NCBI GenBank assembly: GCA_021772015.1
Contig: JAETNS010000007.1
Location: 62,001-126,000 of the forward strand
DNA: 64,000 nt
Origin: Prevotellaceae bacterium
Lineage (GTDB): Bacteria; Bacteroidota; Bacteroidia; Bacteroidales; Muribaculaceae
Direction: 5' to 3'
Both the position numbers and the translations under genes were made by a program. Positions 45,790 to 54,750 of this stretch are shown piece after piece (position 1 is the first letter of the stretch; every line of letters begins with the position of its first letter). The notes beneath the pieces were generated by a model. It did no database searches and was not told the origin of the DNA. It saw nothing but the letters and a program-made list of their open reading frames with translations.

Positions 45790-46401
45790 CTATGATTTTG
45801 AGACCATCCGATAGAATTCCTCCCGAAGGGAGCTGTCTTTTGAGAAAATACCGGAATAATGAGTGGTCACTGTGGAGGCAAGTTGCTTCTCTACCCCACG
45901 CATCTGCATACACAGGTGGGAGGCCCGGCATATGGCGATCACACCAAGCGGATGCAACGCATCTTCCACTGCCTTGCATATCTCGGCGGTCATCCGTTCC
46001 TGGACCTGCAGTTTACGGGCGACAGCATTCACGACACGGGCAAGTTTGCTTAACCCGACAATCTTTCCGTCAGGGACATACCCTACAGATACGGTCCCGA
46101 AAAAAGGCAATACATGATGCTCGCAAAGCGAATAGAATTCAATATCCCTGACGACTACCATCTGCGAACCATCATGAGTGAACAATGCTTTCCGCATTAC
46201 ATCAGATGGATCGCCCGAGCGGTTGCCGGATGTACAATACCACAATGCGCGGGCGGCCCTCGAAGGGGTCTTCAACAATCCCTCACGGGATGGGTCCTCC
46301 CCTATAAGTTTCAGAATAGCCTCATAGTGGGAAGCTATCTCTGAAATCACCTTTCTCTCGTCAGGGGTCGCTCCTTCCGGGAAATCGTCGTCTTGACTCA
46401 T
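45790..46401 (-). CDS. folE: GTP cyclohydrolase I
   Basis: A 203-residue enzyme making dihydroneopterin triphosphate from GTP, the first step of folate synthesis. Zinc ligands C93, H96 and C164 lie in LCEHHVLPFFG and ICRASHLCMQMRG; KLARVVNAVARKLQVQER is the conserved helix. I start at the ATG at 46401 (MSQDDDF); the longer frame to 46440 would run into the preceding gene. The 36-bp gap to that gene contains the TTGAACAGTTACTTAT motif. Confidence 0.96.
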   Translation of the reverse strand: MSQDDDFPEGATPDERKVISEIASHYEAILKLIGEDPSREGLLKTPSRAARALWYCTSGNRSGDPSDVMRKALFTHDGSQMVVVRDIEFYSLCEHHVLPFFGTVSVGYVPDGKIVGLSKLARVVNAVARKLQVQERMTAEICKAVEDALHPLGVIAICRASHLCMQMRGVEKQLASTVTTHYSGIFSKDSSLREEFYRMVSKS

Positions 46402-46424
46402 CGAAATATAAGATAACTGGAGGA

Positions 46425-46440
46425 ATAAGTAACTGTTCAA
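46425..46440 (-). repeat. Partial terminus-like repeat before folE
   Basis: The minus-strand TTGAACAGTTACTTAT is identical to the outer 16 nt of the MITE-like element's right end. It lies between the SPOR gene stop and the folE start. It could be a remnant end or a shared mRNA-leader motif. Confidence 0.5.
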
Positions 46441-46937
46441 CGGGCATTGATGCGGTCACGGACTACCCTGACCTCTTTGGCATATCCGGGGAAAGCGCGA
46501 CGGATGTCAGAAGCGGCTTTTTCCGCCTCGGCCTGCGTCCGGAAGTCACCTACCCGGAGCCTCCAGTATGGGGACGCATAAGCCACATATGTCATCATGG
46601 ATGGGAAACGGCGGCCGATCGCGCGCTCCCGCTGCCTGGCTTCCCCTTTGGCGACGCGTTGATTGTTGTCGGCATATACCTGCACACGATACCCGACAAT
46701 CTTGCCTCGTGAGCGTTGGACAGGAATCTCTTTTTCCTCTTCACCGGCTTCCTCATCAGAAACTTCCTCTGAAACCACACCCTCTGTCTGTCGCAGGCGT
46801 TCGGCCAAAGCCTGGGGTTGCTCGACGGTAACGGTCGATCCGGGACGATTCAGATTCTCCACTATGTCTGCCAAGAGAGAACCTGTCGAGAGGAAGAGGA
46901 GGAGAATTATGACATATATGCGGGAAAGCGGATTCAT
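46437..46937 (-). CDS. Exported SPOR-domain protein
   Basis: A 166-residue periplasmic protein with a signal peptide (MNPLSRIYVIILLLFLSTGSL) and a C-terminal SPOR domain (~95-166: VGYRVQVYADNNQRVAKGEA, YWRLRVGDFRTQAEAEKA) that binds denuded peptidoglycan at division sites. An acidic linker (SDEEAGEEEKE) separates them. The start at 46937 is chosen because the signal peptide begins there. It lies between tpiA and folE, as in other Bacteroidales, but a terminator precedes it. Confidence 0.9.
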   Translation of the reverse strand: MNPLSRIYVIILLLFLSTGSLLADIVENLNRPGSTVTVEQPQALAERLRQTEGVVSEEVSDEEAGEEEKEIPVQRSRGKIVGYRVQVYADNNQRVAKGEARQRERAIGRRFPSMMTYVAYASPYWRLRVGDFRTQAEAEKAASDIRRAFPGYAKEVRVVRDRINAR

Positions 46938-46966
46938 GCTGGCAACTCTGGTTACTTGAAAAAGGC

Positions 46967-47002
46967 ATGCGGGGAAAGGGCATGGCAAGCCCTTTCCCGC
47001 AT
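46967..47002 (-). terminator. Intrinsic terminator after tpiA
   Basis: On the minus strand ATGCGGG-AAAGGGC pairs with GCCCTTTCCCCGCAT (one bulged base) and is followed by GCCTTTTTC. It would end or attenuate transcription between tpiA and the SPOR-folE part of the cluster. Confidence 0.7.
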
Positions 47003-47021
47003 ACCGGTTGTTAAAGCGTTT

Positions 47022-47777
47022 TTAGAAAGCTGTGACGATTCCCATGAAGGAAGCGCAATCAAGAGCTGCGCCACCGATGAGGCCTCCGTCTACGTCAGGC
47101 TTGCTGAATATCTCCTTGGCGTTGGAGGGCTTGCAGCTGCCGCCATAGAGGATAGAGCAGTTTTCAGCCACTTCATTGCCATACTTGCCTGCGATGACCG
47201 AACGGATGTGGGCGTGCATCTCCTCGGCCTGCTCTGCGGTTGCAGTCTTGCCGGTGCCGATAGCCCAAACCGGCTCATAAGCGAGGATGAGTTTGCCGAA
47301 GTCTTCAGCTGAAAGGTCGAAAAGGGCCTCTTCGATCTGCTTGGTCACGACATCAAGGAATGTGCCGTTCTCACGCTCCTCGAGCACCTCTCCGATACAG
47401 AAGATCGGGGTAAGGTTCTCGGCCAGGGCGAGATTTACCTTGGTCTTGAGGATCTCGGAGGTCTCGCCGTAATACTGGCGACGCTCGGAATGGCCGAGTA
47501 TGACATATCCGGCACCGGTCGAAGCCACCATTGGAGCCGAAACCTCGCCGGTATAGGCACCTTTCACATGATCAGCGCAGTTTTCCGCTCCGAGACCGAG
47601 CTTGGAGGAATCGATAACGCCGGCGACTGAAGCCAGATGGGTAAAGGGGACGCAAATAACGACATCACACTTTGCGTCAATGCCCTTGAGGGCTTCGTTC
47701 ACATCTTTGGCCAAGCCCACACCTTCGGCGAGGGTGGTGTTCATTTTCCAGTTGCCTGCTACGATATTTTTTCTCAT
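47022..47777 (-). CDS. tpiA: Triosephosphate isomerase
   Basis: A 251-residue glycolytic enzyme. Active-site segments: AGNWKMN (Lys), ILGHSERR (His), [10 protein letters not shown] (catalytic Glu) and [11 protein letters not shown] begin at the ATG at 47777 ([13 protein letters not shown]), the standard start; the upstream 18 residues are not family-like. It follows the DoxX gene by 50 bp and is followed by a terminator. Confidence 0.98.
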   Translation of the reverse strand: MRKNIVAGNWKMNTTLAEGVGLAKDVNEALKGIDAKCDVVICVPFTHLASVAGVIDSSKLGLGAENCADHVKGAYTGEVSAPMVASTGAGYVILGHSERRQYYGETSEILKTKVNLALAENLTPIFCIGEVLEERENGTFLDVVTKQIEEALFDLSAEDFGKLILAYEPVWAIGTGKTATAEQAEEMHAHIRSVIAGKYGNEVAENCSILYGGSCKPSNAKEIFSKPDVDGGLIGGAALDCASFMGIVTAF

Positions 47778-47827
47778 GATTATAATGGAGTTTGTTATGG
47801 TTGAGGTTACTGATGGCCGTGCAGGTA

Positions 47828-49213
47828 TCATTGCCCGTCATGACCATTCTCTGATTTTGCCTGCAAATTTACGGCTTTTTTTTGATAAATTCTCCTAATT
47901 CTTGCAGAAACAGCCAGAACTATATTTTGGAAAAGATAAAGCAGCAACAAAGTCACCCCAAAGACTCCTGTAAGAGCTTTGAGCCAATATGAAGGCTCGG
48001 GAGCCATCCTCCTGAGCAGATCTTTGCCGGAAGGACCCTTATCCATGATATCACCGTCAATCGAGCTGAGGGTATATTTGGCGGTGACCCGGCCGTCATG
48101 AAGTTCGACAAGAGACATAGTCCCGCGTGAAAGCTCTTTAAGTTTGGTGTCTTCCGCGGAGTATATCTCATATGAAGCCATCGAGACATCCTTCCAGTAG
48201 TCCATTCCCCTCCGGTCGGCTGCGATGACACAGGCCATCCTGACATCGGAGGTATCTGCCCATTGTTTCAGTTCGTTAAGGAAATATGTGTATGAGATAT
48301 CGATACGGCGAGGTTCAGGTATGACAACCAGCAATTCCGTTCCCTCTCCTGTCACAGCTTCTGACGTGACATCGTCCCCCTCACGGTCGTATACCACAAA
48401 ATCAGATCCTTTCTCATGCTTGATGTCCTCATCACAAGACTCAACACGGTCAATAAAGGTCCAGGTCGAATCGGGAAGGTTGTCTATGGTGAACTCCTGT
48501 CGGTGACCCTCCTTTTCGTAAATGAAAATCATGTCGGACTCATCGAAGTCCTCATCATCCGGATCAGCATCCAATTGGCTTTCATCATCCGCTACGGTTG
48601 TATCCCTATCAATGAGATAGCTTCCTATGGGATAGGGACGGAAATCTGCCATCGGCTGTACGTTATAACCATATAGGGATACTATTATAAAGTAAAGCGA
48701 TATCCATGCCCCGACAATCCATTGTATGGCTGGCTTGAACATCGCCGCCTTCAGACGGGAATTGAAAACCAACAGGAACAGCAAGCCTGCAGTTATCAGG
48801 ATGTTTTTTATGAAAGTCCAGGTGTTGGATATGACCCAGAAATCGCCGAAACACCCACAATCACTGACAGGATTGGCGATCGCTATATAAGCCGTCAGCG
48901 GCAACATGACAACCATCATTGCCGTCAATGCCCAGACTGCCACCCGTTTATAGCAGCCCAAAGCCAAAAGGAAACCGAACACGAACTCATACCCGGAGAT
49001 CAACATCGCGGCCATCAGCACCAATGACCGGGGCTGGCTCATATCCCAGACGCCGAGATAATCCTCTATCTTGAATATGAAGCCCCACAGATCAATCCCC
49101 TTTACGAGTCCTGACATGACGAACAAAGCCCCCAGGAGGAGCCTTGTCACCCATATCACTGCCGGGAACCAACGGCTTCCGGCAATCCTGTCTACGTGAC
49201 TGACAGTCTTCAT
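47828..49213 (-). CDS. DoxX-family membrane protein (BT_3928-like)
   Basis: A 461-residue inner-membrane protein. The N-terminal ~150 residues are a four-helix DoxX/MauE-type unit ([21 protein letters not shown], and [10 protein letters not shown] with the CGC pair typical of MauE relatives). A fifth helix, a periplasmic ~210-residue domain with thioredoxin-like strands ([26 protein letters not shown]), and a last helix follow. This Bacteroidetes-only family sits next to tpiA and DUF1599 in many genomes. A redox role at the membrane is likely but unproven. Confidence 0.85.
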   Translation of the reverse strand: MKTVSHVDRIAGSRWFPAVIWVTRLLLGALFVMSGLVKGIDLWGFIFKIEDYLGVWDMSQPRSLVLMAAMLISGYEFVFGFLLALGCYKRVAVWALTAMMVVMLPLTAYIAIANPVSDCGCFGDFWVISNTWTFIKNILITAGLLFLLVFNSRLKAAMFKPAIQWIVGAWISLYFIIVSLYGYNVQPMADFRPYPIGSYLIDRDTTVADDESQLDADPDDEDFDESDMIFIYEKEGHRQEFTIDNLPDSTWTFIDRVESCDEDIKHEKGSDFVVYDREGDDVTSEAVTGEGTELLVVIPEPRRIDISYTYFLNELKQWADTSDVRMACVIAADRRGMDYWKDVSMASYEIYSAEDTKLKELSRGTMSLVELHDGRVTAKYTLSSIDGDIMDKGPSGKDLLRRMAPEPSYWLKALTGVFGVTLLLLYLFQNIVLAVSARIRRIYQKKAVNLQAKSENGHDGQ

Positions 49214-49295
49214 TTAGTCCAAATTACTGATTAATAGGATTTTAATAGCATCTGTTATTAAACATCCTCTAAACAACTGATCAAATCGGTCAATA

Positions 49296-49320
49296 TAAAA
49301 TAATTTTGAGCAGTTACTTA
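49296..49320 (+). repeat. Copy of the MITE-like element's right end
   Basis: TAAAATAATTTTGAGCAGTTACTTA matches 24188-24212 at 24 of 25 positions, and the similarity extends ~12 nt further left. It covers the stop codon of the DUF1599 gene (TAA on the minus strand at 49314-49316). No left partner was found within 200 bp. Confidence 0.6.
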
Positions 49321-49925
49321 TCAGTATCTCTATCGGAACCTGTCTCTTCCGCCAGCTTTATAAGCCCGAAAATCGCGTAATTGATCATATCCTGATAATT
49401 CGCGTCAACCCCCTCAGAGACTTCCGTATGCCCCATGTTATCCTCGATCTCCTTGGTGCGCATGAGCTTCATGAGTATGAGGTCGGTGTATGAGCTTACA
49501 CGCATCTTCCTCCACGCCTCGTTATAGTCATGGTTCTTTGCCAACATGACCTCACGGGTAGCCGCCATATTGCGGTCATACAAGGCCAACGCCTCATCGG
49601 GAGTAAGATCCTTGCGATCGGCATATCCCAGCTGAAGTTGTATCAGACCGATTATACCGTAATTGACAATAGCCCGGAACGCGTCATCAACCGGCTCGTC
49701 GACCCGGCTCTCCCCTTTTGTCTCCAGAGACCTGATCCTGTCAGCCTTGATAAGAATCTGGTCGGTGACGGCCGTAGGACGCATCAATCGCCACGAAGCA
49801 CCATAATCCCGAAGTTTGGAGGCGTACACCTCGCGACATTCCATGATGGCCTTGTCAAACTGTTTCTCGGTCTTGGGGAAATCCGGCACTCCGGGATTGG
49901 CTGAACGGTCAGTAGGGTTGCTCAT
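49314..49925 (-). CDS. DUF1599 protein
   Basis: A 203-residue soluble protein made of two similar halves (each with a KxxDYGxxWR(L/K)MR motif: SKLRDYGASWRLMRPTAV and KNHDYNEAWRKMRVSSY, then T(D/x)xIL(I/M)K), the mark of DUF1599. The family resembles all-alpha nucleotide pyrophosphatases, but no activity is known. I start at 49925 (MSNPTDRS); the longer frame to 49973 covers the promoter. It is the first gene of the DUF1599-DoxX-tpiA cluster. Both its start and its stop lie in GTTACTTA-type repeats. Confidence 0.88.
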   Translation of the reverse strand: MSNPTDRSANPGVPDFPKTEKQFDKAIMECREVYASKLRDYGASWRLMRPTAVTDQILIKADRIRSLETKGESRVDEPVDDAFRAIVNYGIIGLIQLQLGYADRKDLTPDEALALYDRNMAATREVMLAKNHDYNEAWRKMRVSSYTDLILMKLMRTKEIEDNMGHTEVSEGVDANYQDMINYAIFGLIKLAEETGSDRDTDK

Positions 49926-49940
49926 AAGTAACTGTCCAAT
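49925..49940 (-). repeat. GTTACTTAT motif at the DUF1599 start
   Basis: The minus-strand TTGGACAGTTACTTAT leads directly into the ATG (last AT shared). It differs from the MITE-like end at one base. It lies in the predicted mRNA leader. Confidence 0.45.
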
Positions 49941-49950
49941 TTTTTCCCTG

Positions 49951-49958
49951 CAAAGATA
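49951..49958 (-). promoter_or_regulatory. -7 box of the DUF1599-tpiA cluster
   Basis: The minus-strand TATCTTTG is a full TAnnTTTG match 25 bp before the ATG at 49925, giving a leader of ~20 nt. It is divergent from the menD box 22 bp away. Confidence 0.55.
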
Positions 49959-49980
49959 CGAAATTTCCTCCATTTTTCTT

Positions 49981-49988
49981 TAAATTTG
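49981..49988 (+). promoter_or_regulatory. -7 box of the menDBCE operon
   Basis: TAAATTTG is a full TAnnTTTG match only 7 nt before the menD ATG (49996), implying a nearly leaderless mRNA. No -33 TTG at the usual distance. Confidence 0.5.
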
Positions 49989-49995
49989 CACTGAA

Positions 49996-51660
49996 ATGGC
50001 CAATTGCATCAAAGAAACCGCCCATATGCTTGCCCGTGCCCTGGAGGCGTACGGGATTACTGACATATTTTCCTCTCCAGGATCGCGCAACGCCCCGTTG
50101 ATTGTCGCATTGCAGCGCATGACCGGACTGACTGTCAGGCCAGTCATCGACGAACGGTCGGCGGCTTTCATTGCCTTGGGGTATTCCTCCATATCCAGGA
50201 AAGCGACGGTGGTTGTATGCACATCCGGCACGGCGTTGCTCAACTACGGTCCGGCGGTAGCGGAAGCCTATTACAGGAAAATACCGCTGATCGTAGTCTC
50301 CGCCGACCGCCCGGCTCATTGGATCGGGCAGGATGACAGCCAGACGCTCCTCCAGCCGGGAGCATTGGCCAACATTGTCAAGAAAACATATCACCTGAAA
50401 GGGGAGATCGACAACGACAGGGAACGCTGGATGGTCAACAGGACGCTCAACGAGGCGTTGCAGACCGCCATCACAGGGCGACCGGGGCCCGTACATTTAA
50501 ATATCTCTTTCGATGAGCCTCTGGTCGGGGAGAGCGAGATGACCGACACGACCGATTTCCGTAAAATAGGTCTTCTGCTGCCCCTGCGCAAACTATCTAC
50601 AGAAGATGCCAAGCGGCTCGCTTCAGAGGCTTCCGAAAAGAATGTGTTGATTGTCGGCGGCTTCTGCCCTCCCTCCTCCGAGATTAACCGCGCATTCGCC
50701 AAACTCACCGGATTGCCGTGGGTCACGGTGGTCGCGGATGCTCTCGCTAATCTAAATGCGACCGATGTGCTGTCTCGTCCTGATCTTTTCATGGACTCCG
50801 AGTTGCTTGGGAAACCCTCTTCCCGTCCCACCTTGCTTATCACATTCGGTGGAAGCCTGCTGTCAAGGAAGCTGAAAGAATATCTGCGGAAAACAGAGAT
50901 AAAAGAGCATTGGCATGTGGGATGCAATGACTCATTGATAGATTCATACTTTTCCCTGACCCAAAGGATAGAAATTGACGAGAAAGAGTTTTTCCCGCGT
51001 TTCGCAAACGCGATGGAATATATAGGCCGCTCCCGGAAAGAAACGGGAAACGACACCTCTTCCTTCAAAGCTTTATGGCATGAGGCGGCATTCCTCGCGG
51101 AGGAGAAGGAAAGGGCTATGAAAAAGAGGATCGATTGGTCTGCACACAGTGCCATACATACTCTCCTGTCATCGCTTCCCAAGGAGTGGAACCTGCAACT
51201 CAGCAACGGGTTGACCCCGCGCGTGGCCATGACAGGCGACGCGTGCCGCTTCCATCGCCGCGACTGCAACCGAGGCGTAAGCGGAATCGACGGATCAGTA
51301 TCCACTGCCTTAGGGGCATCGTTGGCCTACAACGGAACTACCGTCTTGCTGACAGGAGACATGTCGATGCAATATGACATGGCTGCATTAAGCTCACCTC
51401 TTATTTCAAAGAGACTGAAAATAGTGGTGATCAACAACGGAGGAGGAGGAATATTCAGAAGAATACAATCGACACGTAATCTTCCTGAACTGGAACGGTA
51501 TTTCGTCTGCGAGACAAGGCTTCCTTTAAAACAACTCGCGGCGGCCTACGGACTTGCCTATTTCAAAGCCGCAAGTTTTCAGGAACTGGCGACCTCGATA
51601 CCTGGATTCATCAACGAGCAAACCCGGCCTGCCCTGATGGAAATCCAGGCAATGACATAG
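49996..51660 (+). CDS. menD: SEPHCHC synthase (menaquinone synthesis)
   Basis: A 554-residue thiamine-diphosphate enzyme that joins isochorismate and 2-oxoglutarate. Motifs: SSPGSRNAPLI (substrate and Glu region), VVCTSGTALLNYGPAVAEAYY, SADRP, and the ThDP-Mg motif GDMSMQYDMAAL..NNGGGGIFR. It is the first gene of menDBCE; the isochorismate-making enzyme is at 26.5 kb instead. Confidence 0.96.
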   Translation: MANCIKETAHMLARALEAYGITDIFSSPGSRNAPLIVALQRMTGLTVRPVIDERSAAFIALGYSSISRKATVVVCTSGTALLNYGPAVAEAYYRKIPLIVVSADRPAHWIGQDDSQTLLQPGALANIVKKTYHLKGEIDNDRERWMVNRTLNEALQTAITGRPGPVHLNISFDEPLVGESEMTDTTDFRKIGLLLPLRKLSTEDAKRLASEASEKNVLIVGGFCPPSSEINRAFAKLTGLPWVTVVADALANLNATDVLSRPDLFMDSELLGKPSSRPTLLITFGGSLLSRKLKEYLRKTEIKEHWHVGCNDSLIDSYFSLTQRIEIDEKEFFPRFANAMEYIGRSRKETGNDTSSFKALWHEAAFLAEEKERAMKKRIDWSAHSAIHTLLSSLPKEWNLQLSNGLTPRVAMTGDACRFHRRDCNRGVSGIDGSVSTALGASLAYNGTTVLLTGDMSMQYDMAALSSPLISKRLKIVVINNGGGGIFRRIQSTRNLPELERYFVCETRLPLKQLAAAYGLAYFKAASFQELATSIPGFINEQTRPALMEIQAMT

Positions 51661-51705
51661 CCTCGAGAATGACAACTGCGAAAACATAAATTCATATCCC
51701 ATAAT

Positions 51706-52530
51706 ATGATGAAACGAGACTGGAAAACCATAAAGAAATATGAGGATATCCTTTTCGAGCAATTCGGAGGAATCGCAAAAATAACAATCAATCGCCCGGA
51801 AGTCTACAACGCTTTCCGCCCGCAGACAAATTTCGAGATGCTTGACGCGATGAATTATTGTCGGGCGACCCCGGAAATCGGTGTCATAATACTTACAGGG
51901 ACAGGAGACAAGGCGTTTTGCTCCGGCGGAGACCAGCATTACAAAGGCTTGGGAGGATATGTGGACGCGGATGGCACACCCCGCCTGAACGTGCTTGAAC
52001 TTCACAAGGCGATCCGTTCCATACCCAAGCCTGTGATCGCCATGGTCAACGGCTACGCAATCGGAGGCGGGAACGTGCTGAATGTAGTGTGTGATCTTTC
52101 CATCGCCTCGGAAAACGCTCGCTTTGGCCAGACCGGACCGAAAGTCGGGAGTTTTGACGCCGGATTCGGCTCCTCCTACCTGGCCCGTTGTGTGGGGCAG
52201 AAGAAAGCCCGCGAGATATGGTATCTTTGCCGGCAATACACCGCAAAAGAAGCCCTCGACATGGGGATGATAAACGCCGTCGTCCCATTTGACCGTCTCG
52301 AAGACGAGACTGTAGAATGGTGTGAGACAATCCTGCAACGTTCCCCAATGGCAATACGAATGATCAAACGCGCGCTCAACGCCGAACTTGACGGTCAGGC
52401 CGGATTGATGGAGTTTGCCGGAGACGCGACCCTGCTTTACTACCTCATGCCGGAAGCACAGGAGGGGAAAAACGCTTTCCTTGAAAAACGCGCGCCGGAT
52501 TTCGGGCAGTTCCCCAAATTTCCCGGCTGA
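51706..52530 (+). CDS. menB: 1,4-dihydroxy-2-naphthoyl-CoA synthase
   Basis: A 274-residue crotonase-family enzyme that closes the naphthoquinol ring. Typical are [21 protein letters not shown] (oxyanion hole and the flexible loop), [21 protein letters not shown], and the C-terminal [21 protein letters not shown]. The stop overlaps the menC start by one base (TGATG). Confidence 0.97.
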   Translation: MMKRDWKTIKKYEDILFEQFGGIAKITINRPEVYNAFRPQTNFEMLDAMNYCRATPEIGVIILTGTGDKAFCSGGDQHYKGLGGYVDADGTPRLNVLELHKAIRSIPKPVIAMVNGYAIGGGNVLNVVCDLSIASENARFGQTGPKVGSFDAGFGSSYLARCVGQKKAREIWYLCRQYTAKEALDMGMINAVVPFDRLEDETVEWCETILQRSPMAIRMIKRALNAELDGQAGLMEFAGDATLLYYLMPEAQEGKNAFLEKRAPDFGQFPKFPG

Positions 52531-53567
52531 TGGATATCAGCTGGGAAAGATATACCCTCCGCTTCCGTGAGAGAGCCATCACTTCGCGCGACACCATGAC
52601 GGAGAAAACCACATGGCTCGTGAGAATCCGCTCGGAAGAAATTCCGGGAGGGGAAGCGGTCGGAGAGGCGGCTATGTTCAAAGGGCTTAGCCAGGAGGAT
52701 TCACCTTCATACGAGGAGCAACTTGACCAAGCCTGCAGAAAAGCATCATCATGCGGTTCGCTGGCTGAAGCTGTCAGGTCATTGCCCGAAGTGTCGTCAA
52801 TACGGTTCGGCTTTGAATCCGCGTTGTTACGTTCAGGGCTTCACACAACCACAGGCAAGGAACAGCGATGGCTACAAGGTCAAGAAGGAATACGTATAAA
52901 CGGCCTGGTATGGATGGGCGACAAACCTACGATGAAGCGACGCATAAGGGAGAAACTTGACAACGGATTCCATTGTGTGAAGCTGAAAATCGGAGGAATA
53001 CGGTTTGAGGAGGAGCTGGAGCTGATCGCTGACATCCGGCAGGAATTTTCTCCCGATGACATTGAGCTACGTCTCGATGCCAATGGTGGATTCACTCCAC
53101 AAGATGCCTTGAACCGCCTTGAACGCTTGTCGAAGTTCGGAATACATTCCATCGAACAACCGATAAAACCGGGACAATATGAGGAGATGAACAGGATATG
53201 CCTCCAATCACCCATCGATATCGCCCTCGACGAGGAGTTGATCGGATTCAAGAGTCGGGATGAGAAAATAATGATTCTTGACATGATATCCCCGAAATAC
53301 ATCATTCTCAAACCGTCGCTATGCGGAGGTTTCAATGAGGCTGAAGAATGGATCTCACTCGCCGGAGCGAAAGGGATCGGATGGTGGGCTACCTCCGCGC
53401 TTGAATCAAACATCGGCTTGGAGGCGTTAGGGATCTGGACTGCATCACTGCAGCCGAAAATGCCTCAAGGTCTCGGGACGGGAAATCTTTACACCAACAA
53501 TTTCCCGTCTCCGCTAAAAATGCTGGGGGAAAGATTGTGGCATATCAACGATCAGACACTCAGATAA
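52530..53567 (+). CDS. menC: o-Succinylbenzoate synthase
   Basis: A 345-residue enolase-superfamily dehydratase. The catalytic Lys pair is in HCVKLKIGG, metal ligands in LRLDANGG, the SIEQP segment and ALDEEL, and the opposite Lys in IILKPSLCGG. The identity fits its position between menB and menE. Members of this family sometimes also racemise N-acyl amino acids, but the operon settles the role. Confidence 0.95.
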   Translation: MDISWERYTLRFRERAITSRDTMTEKTTWLVRIRSEEIPGGEAVGEAAMFKGLSQEDSPSYEEQLDQACRKASSCGSLAEAVRSLPEVSSIRFGFESALLRSGLHTTTGKEQRWLQGQEGIRINGLVWMGDKPTMKRRIREKLDNGFHCVKLKIGGIRFEEELELIADIRQEFSPDDIELRLDANGGFTPQDALNRLERLSKFGIHSIEQPIKPGQYEEMNRICLQSPIDIALDEELIGFKSRDEKIMILDMISPKYIILKPSLCGGFNEAEEWISLAGAKGIGWWATSALESNIGLEALGIWTASLQPKMPQGLGTGNLYTNNFPSPLKMLGERLWHINDQTLR

Positions 53568-53570
53568 GCC

Positions 53571-53592
53571 AAGTAACTGTCAAAATTATTTA
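53571..53592 (-). repeat. Terminus-like repeat before menE
   Basis: The minus-strand TAAATAATTTTGACAGTTACTT resembles the MITE-like end with one base missing. It lies between menC and menE in the orientation opposite to the operon and touches the menE start codon. Confidence 0.5.
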
Positions 53593-54620
53593 TGTTCAGA
53601 GTAACATACCTGACAAAAGATGCCGGATACCGGCTGGCTGTGGAAGATTTTATCAGACAAATGGCGGATCCCTCCGACCATATCGTCGCCCACACATCCG
53701 GCTCGACAGGTCTCCCAAAGGATATCCGGCTGTTGAAACGGGACATGGAGGTATCCGCCCTGGCAACCAACCGCCGGTTCGGAATCAACAATAATTCCCG
53801 CCTCCTGTGCCCGCTTTCCGCAAATTACATAGCGGGAAAAATGATGATCGCACGAGCCATGGCGGCTGACTGCGAGGTTGCCTTCTGCAAACCGTCAAAT
53901 AATTTCTGGAGCACGCCCGAAGTGGCAAGCTACCTTAATGACGGAATCGTGGACTTGGTTCCCGTCGTTCCATCCCAATGTGGCGCGTTGCCGGATCTTG
54001 GCGGAGATACGCTGAACAGCCATCCGGCAAGACGTATCCGCAACATCATCATCGGTGGGGCTGCCATACCACAGACAACCGAGATGGCTCTCTCAAAAGC
54101 AGCACTTGGAGAAACCGCTGTTTTCGCCACATACGGGATGACCGAGACATGTAGCCATGTAGCCCTCCGATCTATCGGAGACAATATGTTTCATGCAATG
54201 CCGGGGATATCATTTTCCGCCGACGAACGGGACTGTCTCAAGATCACAGCCGGTGATTACAGTTTCAGAGAACTACAGACCAACGACATTGCCACGGTTA
54301 TAGCAGCTGACCGCTTCATTTGGAGAGGGCGCTACGACAATGTGATCAATTCAGGCGGCATAAAGCTTTTTCCGGAAGAATTGGAAAAGAAGCTCGAGGA
54401 TGTGTTGCCGGGTAGATTCTATATCAAAGGAACGCCCGATCCCAAATGGGGGGAGGCAGTCACACTTGTCGTTGAAAGGCACAAGGACAACTCTCATCTT
54501 TCTGACGGAGATATAATCTCCATATGCCATGAATGCCTCTCCCCTCTCGAAATGCCGAAAAGAATAGAATGGATAGCGGAGATTTCCTTGACACCCAACG
54601 GTAAACTGAAAAGAATTTAA
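53592..54620 (+). CDS. menE: o-Succinylbenzoate-CoA ligase (short form)
   Basis: A 342-residue AMP-forming acyl-CoA ligase. The ATP motif is AHTSGSTGLPKDI, the adenine motif FATYGMTETCSHVA, and the catalytic Lys is in TPNGKLKRI. It lacks the ~100 N-terminal residues of longer family members, as is usual in Bacteroidetes MenE. It is the last gene of menDBCE and ends before a strong terminator. Confidence 0.93.
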   Translation: MFRVTYLTKDAGYRLAVEDFIRQMADPSDHIVAHTSGSTGLPKDIRLLKRDMEVSALATNRRFGINNNSRLLCPLSANYIAGKMMIARAMAADCEVAFCKPSNNFWSTPEVASYLNDGIVDLVPVVPSQCGALPDLGGDTLNSHPARRIRNIIIGGAAIPQTTEMALSKAALGETAVFATYGMTETCSHVALRSIGDNMFHAMPGISFSADERDCLKITAGDYSFRELQTNDIATVIAADRFIWRGRYDNVINSGGIKLFPEELEKKLEDVLPGRFYIKGTPDPKWGEAVTLVVERHKDNSHLSDGDIISICHECLSPLEMPKRIEWIAEISLTPNGKLKRI

Positions 54621-54657
54621 GTTCGCGATTGAATCTTTCTTAAAGCTTATATATCAA

Positions 54658-54699
54658 ATGTTTACCCCTGCCACTGTTAACAGTGGCAGGGGTAAACAT
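54658..54699. terminator. Perfect 42-nt palindromic terminator
   Basis: 54658-54678 and 54679-54699 are exact inverted copies with no spacer (centre GTTAAC), with TTTTTATT following on the right. It lies between the convergent menE and buk genes and serves both. Confidence 0.88.
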
Positions 54700-54750
54700 T
54701 TTTATTAATACCATATAACATTCCTAATTCATATGGTTATGTGGTCTGCT

